From an uncultured Flavobacteriales bacterium (lineage in GTDB: Bacteria > Bacteroidota > Bacteroidia > Flavobacteriales_D > Sanyastnellaceae): a DNA stretch of 24,084 nucleotides. The stretch is from NCBI GenBank assembly GCA_937967465.1, contig CALBSW010000158.1, positions 1 to 24,084 on the forward strand, written 5' to 3'. A program made the translations under genes and the position numbers. Below, one piece after another: positions 1-8,061 of this stretch. The notes under the pieces are model-generated. The model saw nothing but the letters and a program-made list of their open reading frames with translations, did no database searches and had not been told where the DNA came from. Numbering within the stretch: the first letter of the stretch is position 1; every line of letters begins with the position of its first letter.

Positions 1-1053
1 GAGGCCATGACCATTTTCGCGGTCATCATGGCGGCCATCTTCCCCGGCATCCACATGGGCCGGATCTGGGTGAGCTACTGGGTGCTTCCGCTTCCGAACC
101 AGTTCGGTTCCCTGTGGGTGAACTTCAACAGCCCGCTCCTGTGGGACGTGTTCGCCATTTCGACTTACTTCTCGGTGTCCCTCGTCTTCTGGTACATCGG
201 CCTGATTCCGGACTTCGCGACGATCCGCGACCGGATGACGAAGCCGTTGCAGAAGAAGATCTACGGCGTTCTCAGCTTCGGCTGGAGCGGACGCGCCAAG
301 AACTGGACCCGCTTTGAGGAGGTGAGCCTCGTGCTCGCCGGCATCGCCACTCCGCTGGTGTTCTCCGTGCACTCCATCGTCTCGATGGACTTTGCGACCT
401 CGGTCATCCCGGGTTGGCACACGACCATCTTCCCGCCCTACTTCGTGAGTGGCGCCGTGTTCTCCGGATTCGCCATGGTGCAGACGCTGCTGCTCATCAT
501 GCGCAAGGCGATGAACCTCGAGAACTACATCCACACCAAGCACGTGGAGTACATGAACATCGTGATCATCGTCACCGGCTCCATCGTGGGTGTGGCGTAC
601 CTCACCGAGCTGTTCATCTCCTGGTACAGCGGCGTGGAATACGAGAGCTACGCGTTCATCAACCGTTTCAGCGGTCCCTACAGCGCGAGCTACTGGGCCA
701 TGATGACCTGCAACGTGATCAGCCCGCAGCTCTTCTGGTTCAAGAAGATCCGCCGCAGCCTCGTGGCCACGTTCATCCTGTCCATCGTGGTGAACATCGG
801 CATGTGGTTCGAGCGCTACGTGATCATCCTCACTTCGCTGCACCGCGACTACGTTCCGTCCTCCTGGTCTGAATTCAATGCGACCAGCATCGACGTGGGC
901 GTCTTCATCGGCACCATCGGCATCTTCTTCACGCTCTTCCTGCTCTTCGCCCGCTTCTTCCCGGTGCTGGCTTTGAACGAGTTGAAGACGATCCTCAAGT
1001 CCAGCGGCGAGCATCACAAGGAGATGCAGGCCAAGTCCAACTCCAACGCCTGA
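1..1053 (+). CDS. actC: Alternative Complex III membrane subunit ActC (NrfD/PsrC family), 5'-truncated
   Basis: This is the C-terminal 350 codons of ActC, the NrfD-like integral membrane subunit of the quinol:cytochrome c oxidoreductase Alternative Complex III, which takes part in quinol oxidation. The reading frame is open from base 1, so the ATG at 7 is internal. Full-length ActC proteins are usually 450-480 residues, so roughly 100-130 residues lie upstream of the window. Visible family signatures are the stretch FPGIHMGRIWVSYWVLPLP, then SPLLWDVFAISTYFSVSL and FWYIGLIPDFATIRDRM. About eight hydrophobic membrane segments can be seen, followed by a short polar tail. Four nucleotides separate its stop from actD, and the following genes complete the ACIII/oxidase operon. 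Identity is confident; only the N-terminus is unseen. Confidence 0.95.
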   Translation, partial: EAMTIFAVIMAAIFPGIHMGRIWVSYWVLPLPNQFGSLWVNFNSPLLWDVFAISTYFSVSLVFWYIGLIPDFATIRDRMTKPLQKKIYGVLSFGWSGRAKNWTRFEEVSLVLAGIATPLVFSVHSIVSMDFATSVIPGWHTTIFPPYFVSGAVFSGFAMVQTLLLIMRKAMNLENYIHTKHVEYMNIVIIVTGSIVGVAYLTELFISWYSGVEYESYAFINRFSGPYSASYWAMMTCNVISPQLFWFKKIRRSLVATFILSIVVNIGMWFERYVIILTSLHRDYVPSSWSEFNATSIDVGVFIGTIGIFFTLFLLFARFFPVLALNELKTILKSSGEHHKEMQAKSNSNA

Positions 1054-1057
1054 TATC

Positions 1058-1600
1058 ATGGAATCCACCAAGAAGGTCTTCCACGTCATGTACGACGACG
1101 ACGGCACGCTGATGGCAGCGGCCCAGAAGCTCGTCGCCCAGGGCATCCGCGTCAAGGATGTGTACAGCCCATTCCCGGTGCACGGCATCGACCCGGTGAT
1201 CGGGATCAAGCGCACCCGCCTCGCCATCGCCTCTTTCATGTACGCCATGACCGGCACCAGCCTCGCGCTGCTCGGCATGTGGTACTTCATGATCCAGGAC
1301 TGGCCAATGAACATCGGTGGCAAGCCGAGCTTCAGCCTGATCGAGAACCTGCCCGCCTTCGTGCCGGTGACGTTCGAGTTCAGCGTCTTGTGTGGCGCGC
1401 ATGGCATGGCCATCACCTACTTGCTTCGCAACGGTACCCTCCCCGGCATGCCGGCCACCAACCCGGACCCGCGCACCACGGACGACAAGTTTGTCCTGGA
1501 GATCCTCACCGAGGAAAACGAGATGGACGCCGCCGGCATCGAGGCCGCGGTGAACGACACTGATTTGCTGGAGCTCAGCATCAAGGATTACGCAGCATGA
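1058..1600 (+). CDS. actD: Alternative Complex III subunit ActD (DUF3341)
   Basis: This 180-residue protein belongs to the DUF3341/ActD family, a small membrane subunit of Alternative Complex III that packs next to ActC. It has a soluble N-terminal region with the typical opening in which a conserved ferredoxin-like fold precedes the membrane part (residues 1-50, including VYSPFPVHGID). Two hydrophobic segments follow at about residues 53-77 and 95-118, then a polar C-terminal tail rich in acidic residues. No cofactor motif is expected or seen. The ATG at 1058 lies four bases after the actC stop. The last bases overlap actE as ATGA, which suggests translational coupling. Length and context agree with the family. 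Confidence 0.92.
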   Translation: MESTKKVFHVMYDDDGTLMAAAQKLVAQGIRVKDVYSPFPVHGIDPVIGIKRTRLAIASFMYAMTGTSLALLGMWYFMIQDWPMNIGGKPSFSLIENLPAFVPVTFEFSVLCGAHGMAITYLLRNGTLPGMPATNPDPRTTDDKFVLEILTEENEMDAAGIEAAVNDTDLLELSIKDYAA

Positions 1601-2328
1601 AAGTCCTGAACGCACTGCCCATCGCAGCCGTCGTCTTCATGACGGCTTGCACCACGGACCCGAACAGCCCGGGAATCGAATACATGCCCGACATGTACCG
1701 CAGCCCGGCCGTCGAGGCCTACGTCGACTACGGCCAGGAGCCGTATGTCGTCGGTGAGGATGTCGCCCGCGCCCAGCGCCAGACGCCATCCAGCCGGAAG
1801 CCCGTTCCCGGAACCATCCCGTTCCGTGGAGAGGATCAGCTGGCATTTGCCCTGCCATACGCTTACGCCCAGACCCCGGAGGACTACGAGCGTGCTGGTG
1901 TGGAATTGACCAGCCCGTTGGTGACCAACCAGGCCAACATCGAAGCGGGTCAAGCCGTCTACACGGCGTTCTGCACGCAGTGTCACGGTGAGGAGGGCAA
2001 AGGTGACGGCGCCCTGAGCGTCAACGGCCACATTGCCGGCATTCCCAGCTACAGCGACAAGCTGAAGGACCTGCCTGAGGGCAAGATGTACCACACCCTG
2101 ACCTGGGGCAAGGGCCTCATGGGCTCCCATGCCAGCCAGCTCAGCCAGCGCCAGCGTTGGGAGGTGATCGAGTACATCAAGGTGCTCCAGCAGGGCGGTG
2201 AAATGCCCGAGTTCGATGAGAACGGCATGCCGGTTCCCGCCGGTGAAACCAAGGAAGAGCCATCTGAGCCCGCTGCTCCCGCTGCCACTGGCGGCATGGA
2301 AGGCATGGCTGTCAACACCGATTTCTGA
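1597..2328 (+). CDS. actE: Alternative Complex III mono-heme cytochrome c lipoprotein ActE
   Basis: A 243-residue lipoprotein cytochrome c that should pass electrons from Alternative Complex III toward the oxidase on the periplasmic face. The N-terminus is a lipoprotein signal with lipobox FMTAC, giving Cys18 as the acylated residue. The conserved pre-domain containing KPVPGTIPFRGED precedes a single heme-binding motif, CTQCH, at residues 126-130. Met175 (in GKGLMGSH) is the best candidate for the distal heme ligand. The C-terminus from about residue 205 is a Pro/Ala/Glu-rich low-complexity tail that may be a flexible tether. The start codon overlaps the actD stop (ATGA), and actF begins three bases after its own stop. 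There is only one heme site, so it is not the pentaheme ActA. Confidence 0.93.
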   Translation: MKVLNALPIAAVVFMTACTTDPNSPGIEYMPDMYRSPAVEAYVDYGQEPYVVGEDVARAQRQTPSSRKPVPGTIPFRGEDQLAFALPYAYAQTPEDYERAGVELTSPLVTNQANIEAGQAVYTAFCTQCHGEEGKGDGALSVNGHIAGIPSYSDKLKDLPEGKMYHTLTWGKGLMGSHASQLSQRQRWEVIEYIKVLQQGGEMPEFDENGMPVPAGETKEEPSEPAAPAATGGMEGMAVNTDF

Positions 2329-2331
2329 GCC

Positions 2332-3588
2332 ATGGATACGATGAACTACCGCTTCGAAGGCCGCGCCAAGACCTTGACCTATGTCCTGATGGGCATTGGT
2401 GTGGTGGCCCTCGCCTCCGGATTCCTGTTCGACGACAGCCACGGGCACCAGCGTTTCTGGGCCAACCTGCTCGTCAACGGATTCTTCTACTTCTCCTTGG
2501 CCCTCGGTGCCCTCTTCTTTTACGCCCTCCAGTACGCGACGGAGAGCGGTTGGAGTGCCGTGCTGAAGCGCCTCTTCGAGGCCATCTACGGTTTCCTGCC
2601 TTATGGAGCGGGTGCCATTCTGATCGTGCTCCTCGCTGGTCAGTTCCACCTGCACCACCTCTATCACTGGATGGACCACACACTGTACTACGAGTACATG
2701 CTGCCGGACGGATCCCTGTCCCACGAGATGGCAGAGGGTGCTGTGGCCAACCCCAACTTCGACCACATCATCGCCAACAAGAGTGCCTACCTCAATGGGG
2801 GCTTCTTCTGGCTCCGTACGCTGGTGTACATCGGGACGTTCCTGCTGTTTGCCCGCATGTTCCGCAAGTGGAGCTTGGCTGAGGACGAGATCGGAGGCAC
2901 CGACCTCCACTACAAGATGTACCGCCGCGGTGCCTTGTTCCTCGTGTTCTTTGCCGTGTTCAGCTCCACCTTGGCTTGGGACTGGATCATGTCCATCGAC
3001 ACGCACTGGTTCTCCACCCTCTTCGGCTGGTACATCTTCAGCGGGATGTGGGTGAGCATGCTCATCTTCGCCACCGTCGCCTTGACTTGGTTGCGCTCCG
3101 TCGGCTACTTCAAGGAGGTCAACGAGAGCCACATGCACGACATGGGCAAGTGGGTGTTCGCCATCAGCATGCTGTGGAGCTACCTGTGGTTCTCCCAGTT
3201 CCTGCTCATCTGGTACTCCAACATCCCGGAGGAGGTGACGTACTACATCGCCCGGATGTTCACCAACTACAAGGTGCCGTTCATCGCGATGTTCTTCGTG
3301 AACTTCGCCATTCCCTTCTACGTGTTGGTGGCGCGGGATGCGAAGCGGAACCCGTATTTCCTCATTCCCGTCTGCTTCCTCATTTTCTGTGGACACTACG
3401 CGGACGTATATCTGCTCGTCGTACCCGGAACCCTGCACGACCACGCGCATTTCGGGTTCTTTGAATGGGGAACGTTCCTCGGTTTCCTCGGTTTGTTCAT
3501 CCACGTGACGCTGAGCCGCCTCGCAAGTGCTCCGCTGATCCCGGTGAACCACCCGTACATCGAGGAGTCCAAAGCCCTTCACTACTGA
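2332..3588 (+). CDS. actF: Alternative Complex III membrane subunit ActF
   Basis: A 418-residue polytopic membrane protein of the ActF family (often named quinol:cytochrome c oxidoreductase quinone-binding subunit 2), which forms part of the membrane arm of Alternative Complex III. Around ten hydrophobic segments span the protein. Recognisable family stretches include SSTLAWDWIMSIDTHWFSTL near the middle, followed by GWYIFSGMWVSML and MGKWVFAISMLWSYLWFSQF. No heme or iron-sulfur ligands are present, as expected. The ATG at 2332 was chosen because it follows the actE stop by three bases; a second in-frame ATG at 2341 is possible. It ends 18 bases before coxB, so it belongs to the same operon. 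Confidence 0.92.
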   Translation: MDTMNYRFEGRAKTLTYVLMGIGVVALASGFLFDDSHGHQRFWANLLVNGFFYFSLALGALFFYALQYATESGWSAVLKRLFEAIYGFLPYGAGAILIVLLAGQFHLHHLYHWMDHTLYYEYMLPDGSLSHEMAEGAVANPNFDHIIANKSAYLNGGFFWLRTLVYIGTFLLFARMFRKWSLAEDEIGGTDLHYKMYRRGALFLVFFAVFSSTLAWDWIMSIDTHWFSTLFGWYIFSGMWVSMLIFATVALTWLRSVGYFKEVNESHMHDMGKWVFAISMLWSYLWFSQFLLIWYSNIPEEVTYYIARMFTNYKVPFIAMFFVNFAIPFYVLVARDAKRNPYFLIPVCFLIFCGHYADVYLLVVPGTLHDHAHFGFFEWGTFLGFLGLFIHVTLSRLASAPLIPVNHPYIEESKALHY

Positions 3589-3606
3589 CCCCAAACCTGA
3601 GTCGAT

Positions 3607-5124
3607 ATGCAATTGCTCATTCTCCTGGTCGTTATCGTCGGCATCGTTGCCATCGGGCAGCTGGCGAAGGTTTACGAAATCTCATCCCGCATCTCGGGTC
3701 GCCGTGAGGAGGACATCTCCCACGCGGACACCCGCCTGAATGCGAACCTCTTCTTGGTGTTCGTGACGGTGTTCTTCGCGTCTACCGCATACCTGTACTG
3801 GGCTTACGGTGACTATGCCCCGCCTGCCGCTTCCCAGCATGGTGCGGCCGTGGACACCTTGATGAGCTTCAACATCTGGATCATCACGGCGGTCTTCGTC
3901 CTGGTCAATGCCTTGTTGTTTGTCTTCGCCTGGAAGTACGCCTACGACAAGAACCGCAAAGCCACCTTCTTCGCGCACGACAACCGACTCGAGTTGGTGT
4001 GGACGGTCATCCCTTCCATCGTGTTGGCGGTGATCATCATCTACGGATTGCGCACCTGGAACGAGATGACCGGTGAGGCATCCGCTGAGGCGCTGCGCAT
4101 CGAGGTCTACTCCAAGCAATTCGATTGGACGGCCCGTTATGTTGGAAACGACGGTGAGTTCGGCCAGTCCAACTACAATCTGATCACGCCGATGAACCCG
4201 CTGGGCATCATCACACCGGAAGGGGTGGAGGACGCCATGGTGGAAATCGAGAAGCAGATTGGGGACCTCGAGCAGGACTTGGCCATGGAAAAGGGCCTGT
4301 TGCTTGCGGAGCGCATGCGCCTCGAGGCCAGCCTCGCCGCGGACGACCACGGCCATGCTGACCACGGGGACCACGCTGACCATGCCGACCACGGTCATGA
4401 CGACCATGCCGCGCACGGGGAGGATGCCCACGGACACGATGACCACGCGGATCATGCCGACCACGGTCATGACGACCACGCTGACCACGCCCACGATGGC
4501 TGGAAGGCAGTGGCTGAAGCCCGGATCGCGGAAATCGACCATGTCTTGGCCCATGAAGCCGATCGCCTGCTGATCCTGACTGACGCTCAGATTGAAGCGA
4601 AAGAGGACAAGCTCAAGCGCCTCAAGCGTCACCGTCAGCGGATCATGGAGATCGAGAGCTTCACGTTCGAGAACGGCATGAGCAGCTTCGACACCGGTCG
4701 TGATGACCAGGTGGTCAAAGGGGAATTCCACCTCCCGGTCGGCCAGGAAGTCGAGTTTGTCTTCCGCAGCCGTGATGTGATCCACTCCGCATTCATGCCG
4801 CACTTCCGCGCGCAGATGAACACGGTGCCGGGCGTTCCGACGCGTTTCAAGATGACGCCGACGATCACCACGGACAGCATGCGGACGATCCTCGATGATC
4901 CCGACTTCAATTATGTCCTCCTCTGCAACAAGGTCTGCGGTGCGGCCCACTTCAACATGAAGATGGACGTCATCGTGGAGAGCCAAGAAGAATATGAGGC
5001 TTGGCTCGAGCAGCAGGATGTCTTCCTCGTGGACGAGGATGCTCCGTCTGCGCCGGAGGACGAACAGACCCCGACGGCCGATGTTGAGATGGCCGAGAGT
5101 GGCGAAATGGCCATGATCCACTGA
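3607..5124 (+). CDS. coxB: Cytochrome c oxidase subunit II with long His-rich insert
   Basis: Subunit II of an A-type cytochrome c oxidase. It carries the CuA centre that receives electrons from cytochrome c (probably ActE). Four hydrophobic segments are visible at about residues 1-20, 48-69, 91-113 and 131-152; the extra first helix is common in Bacteroidota. CuA ligands are recognisable as His393 (in IHSAFMPHF) and Cys440, Cys444, His448 and Met451 (in CNKVCGAAHFNM). The usual Glu inside the CxxxC loop is Lys442, a substitution I recall from Bacteroidota; that residue contributes only its backbone. At 505 residues the protein is much longer than usual. Residues about 205-355 form an insert within the CuA domain: two charged helical stretches around a His/Asp/Gly/Ala block (246-298, 18 His). 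There is no fused cytochrome c domain. Confidence 0.95.
   Translation: MQLLILLVVIVGIVAIGQLAKVYEISSRISGRREEDISHADTRLNANLFLVFVTVFFASTAYLYWAYGDYAPPAASQHGAAVDTLMSFNIWIITAVFVLVNALLFVFAWKYAYDKNRKATFFAHDNRLELVWTVIPSIVLAVIIIYGLRTWNEMTGEASAEALRIEVYSKQFDWTARYVGNDGEFGQSNYNLITPMNPLGIITPEGVEDAMVEIEKQIGDLEQDLAMEKGLLLAERMRLEASLAADDHGHADHGDHADHADHGHDDHAAHGEDAHGHDDHADHADHGHDDHADHAHDGWKAVAEARIAEIDHVLAHEADRLLILTDAQIEAKEDKLKRLKRHRQRIMEIESFTFENGMSSFDTGRDDQVVKGEFHLPVGQEVEFVFRSRDVIHSAFMPHFRAQMNTVPGVPTRFKMTPTITTDSMRTILDDPDFNYVLLCNKVCGAAHFNMKMDVIVESQEEYEAWLEQQDVFLVDEDAPSAPEDEQTPTADVEMAESGEMAMIH
4369..4482 (+). repeat. 72-nt-period direct repeat coding the His-rich block of CoxB
   Basis: Inside coxB, a 26-base stretch at 4381-4406 recurs identically at 4453-4478, a period of 72 bases or 24 codons. 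At protein level a 14-residue unit, DHADHADHGHDDHA, occurs at residues 255-268 and again at 279-292. The block between and around the two copies uses nearly only His, Asp, Ala and Gly. This indicates that part of the His-rich segment arose by tandem duplication. It is coding DNA, not a CRISPR or an intergenic repeat. Confidence 0.85.
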
Positions 5125-5146
5125 ACCCCTGAACGAATCTGAAACC

Positions 5147-6901
5147 ATGGGAGCACACGCACACCACCAGGAGAGCTTCATCTCCAAGTACGTTTTCAGC
5201 CAGGATCACAAGATGATCTCGAAGCAATTCTTGATCACGGCGGTCTTCATGGGCATTCTGGCAGTGACCTTGTCCATCTTCTTCCGCCTCCAGCTCGGAT
5301 GGCCGGGTGAGTCCTTCGGTGTCCTCGAGACCTTCCTCGGGAAGTGGGCTCCGGGCGGCGTCCTGGATCGGAACGCTTACCTCGCCCTCGTGACGATTCA
5401 CGGTACCATCATGGTGTTCTTCGTGTTGACGGGCGGTTTGAGCGGCACCTTCTCCAACCTGCTCATTCCGTTGCAAATCGGCGCCCGCGACATGGCGTCC
5501 GGTTTCCTCAACATGCTGAGCTTCTGGTTCTTCCTGGTCTCCAGCGTCATCATGGTCTTCTCCCTCTTTGTGGAAGGCGGTGCAGCTTCAGGCGGTTGGA
5601 CAGTGTATCCGCCGTTGAGTGCATTGCCGCAAGCGATGCCGGGCAGTGGCATGGGCATGACCCTCTGGCTGATCTCCATGGTGTTGTTCGTGGTGAGCTC
5701 CTTGTTGGGCGGCCTCAACTACATCGTGACCGTGATCAACCTGCGCACCAAAGGCATGAAAATGCTGCGCTTGCCGCTGACCATCTGGGCCTTCCTCATC
5801 ACGGCCATCCTCGGCGTGTTGAGCTTCCCGGTCCTCGTGTCTGCGGTGGTGCTGCTCCTCATGGACCGCTCCATGGGCACGGCCTTCTACCTCAGCGACA
5901 TTTTCATCGGTGGTGAAGCCCTCGATGTGACTGGTGGTTCTCCGATTCTGTACCAGCACTTGTTCTGGTTCCTCGGTCACCCGGAGGTGTACATCGTGTT
6001 GTTGCCGGCCCTCGGCATCAGCTCCGAGGTCATCGCCACGAATGCACGGAAGCCCATCTTCGGCTACCGCGCCATGATCGGTTCCATCCTGGCGATCGGC
6101 TTCCTGAGCTTCATCGTGTGGGGACACCACATGTTCGTGACGGGCATGAACCCGTTCATTGGTTCCGTCTTCGTGTTCACCACGTTGCTGATTGCCATCC
6201 CGTCCGCGGTGAAGGCGTTCAACTACATCACGACGCTCTGGAAAGGCAACCTGCGCTTCACGCCAGCCATGCTCTTCTCCATCGGCCTCGTGAGCACGTT
6301 CGTCACAGGCGGTCTGACCGGAATCATCCTCGCGGACTCCGCATTGGACGTCACTGTTCACGACACCTACTTCGTGGTGGCCCACTTCCACATTGTGATG
6401 GGAATGTCTGCCATTTTCGGTCTGTTGGCTGGGGTCTATCACTGGTTCCCCAAGATGTTTGGCCGCATGCTGAACTCGAAGCTGGGCATGGCCCACTTCT
6501 GGATGACGATTGTCTGTGGTTACGGCGTGTTCTTCCCGATGCACTTCGTGGGCATGGCGGGTGCCCCTCGTCGGTACTATGAGTACAGCGCGTTTGAGTT
6601 CCTCGATGCCACGGCGGACTTGAACCCGATCATCTCCGTGTTTGCCATCATCGGTGCCCTGTCCCAGTTGTTGTTCCTCTTCAACTTCTTCTACAGCATC
6701 TTCCGCGGCCAGCCGGCCACTGAGAATCCATGGGCGTCCAACACGCTTGAGTGGACCACGCCGGTCAAGCACGTCCACGGCAACTGGCCGGGTGCGTTGC
6801 CGGAGGTGCACCGCTGGGCTTACGATTACAGCAACCCCGCATTTGACGAAGATTTCGTGCCACAGACCGTCCCATTGGGAGACGGAGAGACCGCGCACTG
6901 A
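5147..6901 (+). CDS. coxA: Cytochrome c oxidase subunit I
   Basis: The catalytic heme-copper subunit of an A1-type proton-pumping terminal oxidase, reducing O2 to water. Twelve hydrophobic segments fit the 584-residue length. The axial histidines are visible: His85 (in TIHGTIMVF) and His415 for low-spin heme a, and His413 (in VAHFHIVMG) for the high-spin heme. CuB ligands are His278 with the crosslinking Tyr282 in HPEVY, plus His327 and His328 in WGHHM. Glu280 in HPEVY marks the D-channel glutamate of the A1 class. The gene lies 22 bases after coxB and is last in the operon, followed by a strong terminator. No coxC (subunit III) follows within the window. Confidence 0.97.
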   Translation: MGAHAHHQESFISKYVFSQDHKMISKQFLITAVFMGILAVTLSIFFRLQLGWPGESFGVLETFLGKWAPGGVLDRNAYLALVTIHGTIMVFFVLTGGLSGTFSNLLIPLQIGARDMASGFLNMLSFWFFLVSSVIMVFSLFVEGGAASGGWTVYPPLSALPQAMPGSGMGMTLWLISMVLFVVSSLLGGLNYIVTVINLRTKGMKMLRLPLTIWAFLITAILGVLSFPVLVSAVVLLLMDRSMGTAFYLSDIFIGGEALDVTGGSPILYQHLFWFLGHPEVYIVLLPALGISSEVIATNARKPIFGYRAMIGSILAIGFLSFIVWGHHMFVTGMNPFIGSVFVFTTLLIAIPSAVKAFNYITTLWKGNLRFTPAMLFSIGLVSTFVTGGLTGIILADSALDVTVHDTYFVVAHFHIVMGMSAIFGLLAGVYHWFPKMFGRMLNSKLGMAHFWMTIVCGYGVFFPMHFVGMAGAPRRYYEYSAFEFLDATADLNPIISVFAIIGALSQLLFLFNFFYSIFRGQPATENPWASNTLEWTTPVKHVHGNWPGALPEVHRWAYDYSNPAFDEDFVPQTVPLGDGETAH

Positions 6902-6920
6902 TCTCGTTGACTTGACATTG

Positions 6921-6956
6921 AAACGGGCCTTTCCCACCGGGGGAGGCCCGTTTTTT
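6921..6956 (+). terminator. Rho-independent terminator after coxA
   Basis: A GC-rich hairpin begins about 20 bases after the coxA stop: ACGGGCCT (6923-6930) pairs with AGGCCCGT (6944-6951), extended by flanking A-T pairs. It is followed directly by a run of T (6951-6956). This is a textbook intrinsic terminator closing the actC-coxA operon. It separates the operon from ruvB, although read-through remains possible. Confidence 0.9.
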
Positions 6957-7015
6957 GTGCGCAACAAGGGGACGAGCGGCTCGAGATTGTCGGAGAGGCT
7001 GACGAACTTGGTCCC

Positions 7016-8056
7016 ATGGACGAGGATTTCGACCTACGGGGTGCAGCCGAAGGCGCCAGCGATGGTGCGAGTGATGGCGATGTGGAGCGCGTGCTTCGCC
7101 CGTCGGGCTTTGCGGAATTCGCCGGACAGCGCGAGGCCTTGGAAAACCTCGAAGTCTTCGTGCAAGCCGCAGCGCGGCGGGGAGAGTCGCTGGACCATGT
7201 CTTGTTCCACGGCCCCCCGGGATTGGGCAAGACGACCTTGGCCAACATCGTGGCCAACGAGCTCGGTGTGGCGATCAAGACCACCAGCGGCCCGGTGCTG
7301 GACAAGCCAGGTGACCTCGCAGGACTGCTGACGGGCCTCGAGCCGCGCGACGTCCTGTTCATCGATGAGATCCACCGTCTGAGCCCCATTGTGGAGGAAT
7401 ACCTCTACAGTGCCATGGAGGATTTCCGGATTGACCTTGTCATCGACACCGGTCCCAATGCGCGGACCGTACAGATTGACTTGCATCCCTTCACCTTGGT
7501 CGGGGCGACGACGCGGAGTGGTCTGCTCACGGCACCGCTGCGGGCCCGTTTCGGCATCAACCTGCGCCTGCATTATTACGATGCAGAGACGCTCACCGGC
7601 ATCGTGGAGCGCAGCGCGGGTTTGCTGGGCATTCCCATCGACCATGAGGCGGCGTTTGAGATCGCAGGCCGCAGCCGGGGGACACCGCGGATCGCGAACG
7701 CCTTGCTTCGCCGTGTCCGGGATTTCGCAGAGATCAAAGGGGATGGGACAATTGAGCCCAAGATCACGCGGTATGCGCTGGACGCATTGAATGTGGATCG
7801 CAAAGGCTTGGACGAAATGGACAACCGCATCCTGGGAACCATCATCGACAAATTCAAAGGAGGCCCGGTGGGCATCACGACGATTGCGACGGCGGTGGGA
7901 GAGAATGCCGGCACGCTGGAAGAGGTGTACGAGCCTTTTCTCATTCAGGAGGGCTTCCTGATTCGCACGCCGCGGGGCCGTCAAGCGACCGAGGCGGCGT
8001 ACCGTCACTTGGGCAAGGTGCCCACGGCGGGTGGCGGGCTGTTTGACGCAGGCTGA
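7016..8056 (+). CDS. ruvB: Holliday junction branch migration helicase RuvB
   Basis: RuvB is the hexameric AAA+ motor that drives branch migration of Holliday junctions together with RuvA in recombinational repair. The 346-residue length is normal. Walker A is GPPGLGKTT at residues 66-74 and Walker B is FIDEIH, with Asp117 and Glu118. RuvB signatures include [40 protein letters not shown], and the C-terminal winged-helix region with RTPRGRQAT near the end. The first 24 residues are a variable acidic leader. No Shine-Dalgarno sequence is evident. It is followed after five bases by queG, so the two are probably co-transcribed. I recall ruvB lying next to oxidase genes in other Flavobacteriia, which fits synteny rather than function. 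Confidence 0.97.
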   Translation: MDEDFDLRGAAEGASDGASDGDVERVLRPSGFAEFAGQREALENLEVFVQAAARRGESLDHVLFHGPPGLGKTTLANIVANELGVAIKTTSGPVLDKPGDLAGLLTGLEPRDVLFIDEIHRLSPIVEEYLYSAMEDFRIDLVIDTGPNARTVQIDLHPFTLVGATTRSGLLTAPLRARFGINLRLHYYDAETLTGIVERSAGLLGIPIDHEAAFEIAGRSRGTPRIANALLRRVRDFAEIKGDGTIEPKITRYALDALNVDRKGLDEMDNRILGTIIDKFKGGPVGITTIATAVGENAGTLEEVYEPFLIQEGFLIRTPRGRQATEAAYRHLGKVPTAGGGLFDAG

Positions 8057-8061
8057 GGCGC

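Noticed and set aside
1588..3612. Minus-strand open frame of 674 codons antisense to actE and actF
   Set aside because: It is a shadow of high-GC coding sequence. Its translation is rich in His, Val, Glu and Arg without domain structure, and the opposite strand encodes clear family members.
4369..4494. Repetitive DNA that might suggest a CRISPR or satellite
   Set aside because: It is in frame within coxB and codes for the His-rich block; there are no spacer-repeat units of regular length.
3682..5187. Minus-strand open frame of 501 codons antisense to coxB
   Set aside because: It covers coxB exactly antisense, and its Val/Met-rich repeats are the reverse complement of the His-rich block. No recognisable protein.
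5588..6967. Minus-strand open frame of 459 codons antisense to coxA
   Set aside because: Low-complexity His/Glu/Arg composition typical of antisense frames to membrane proteins; coxA is certain.
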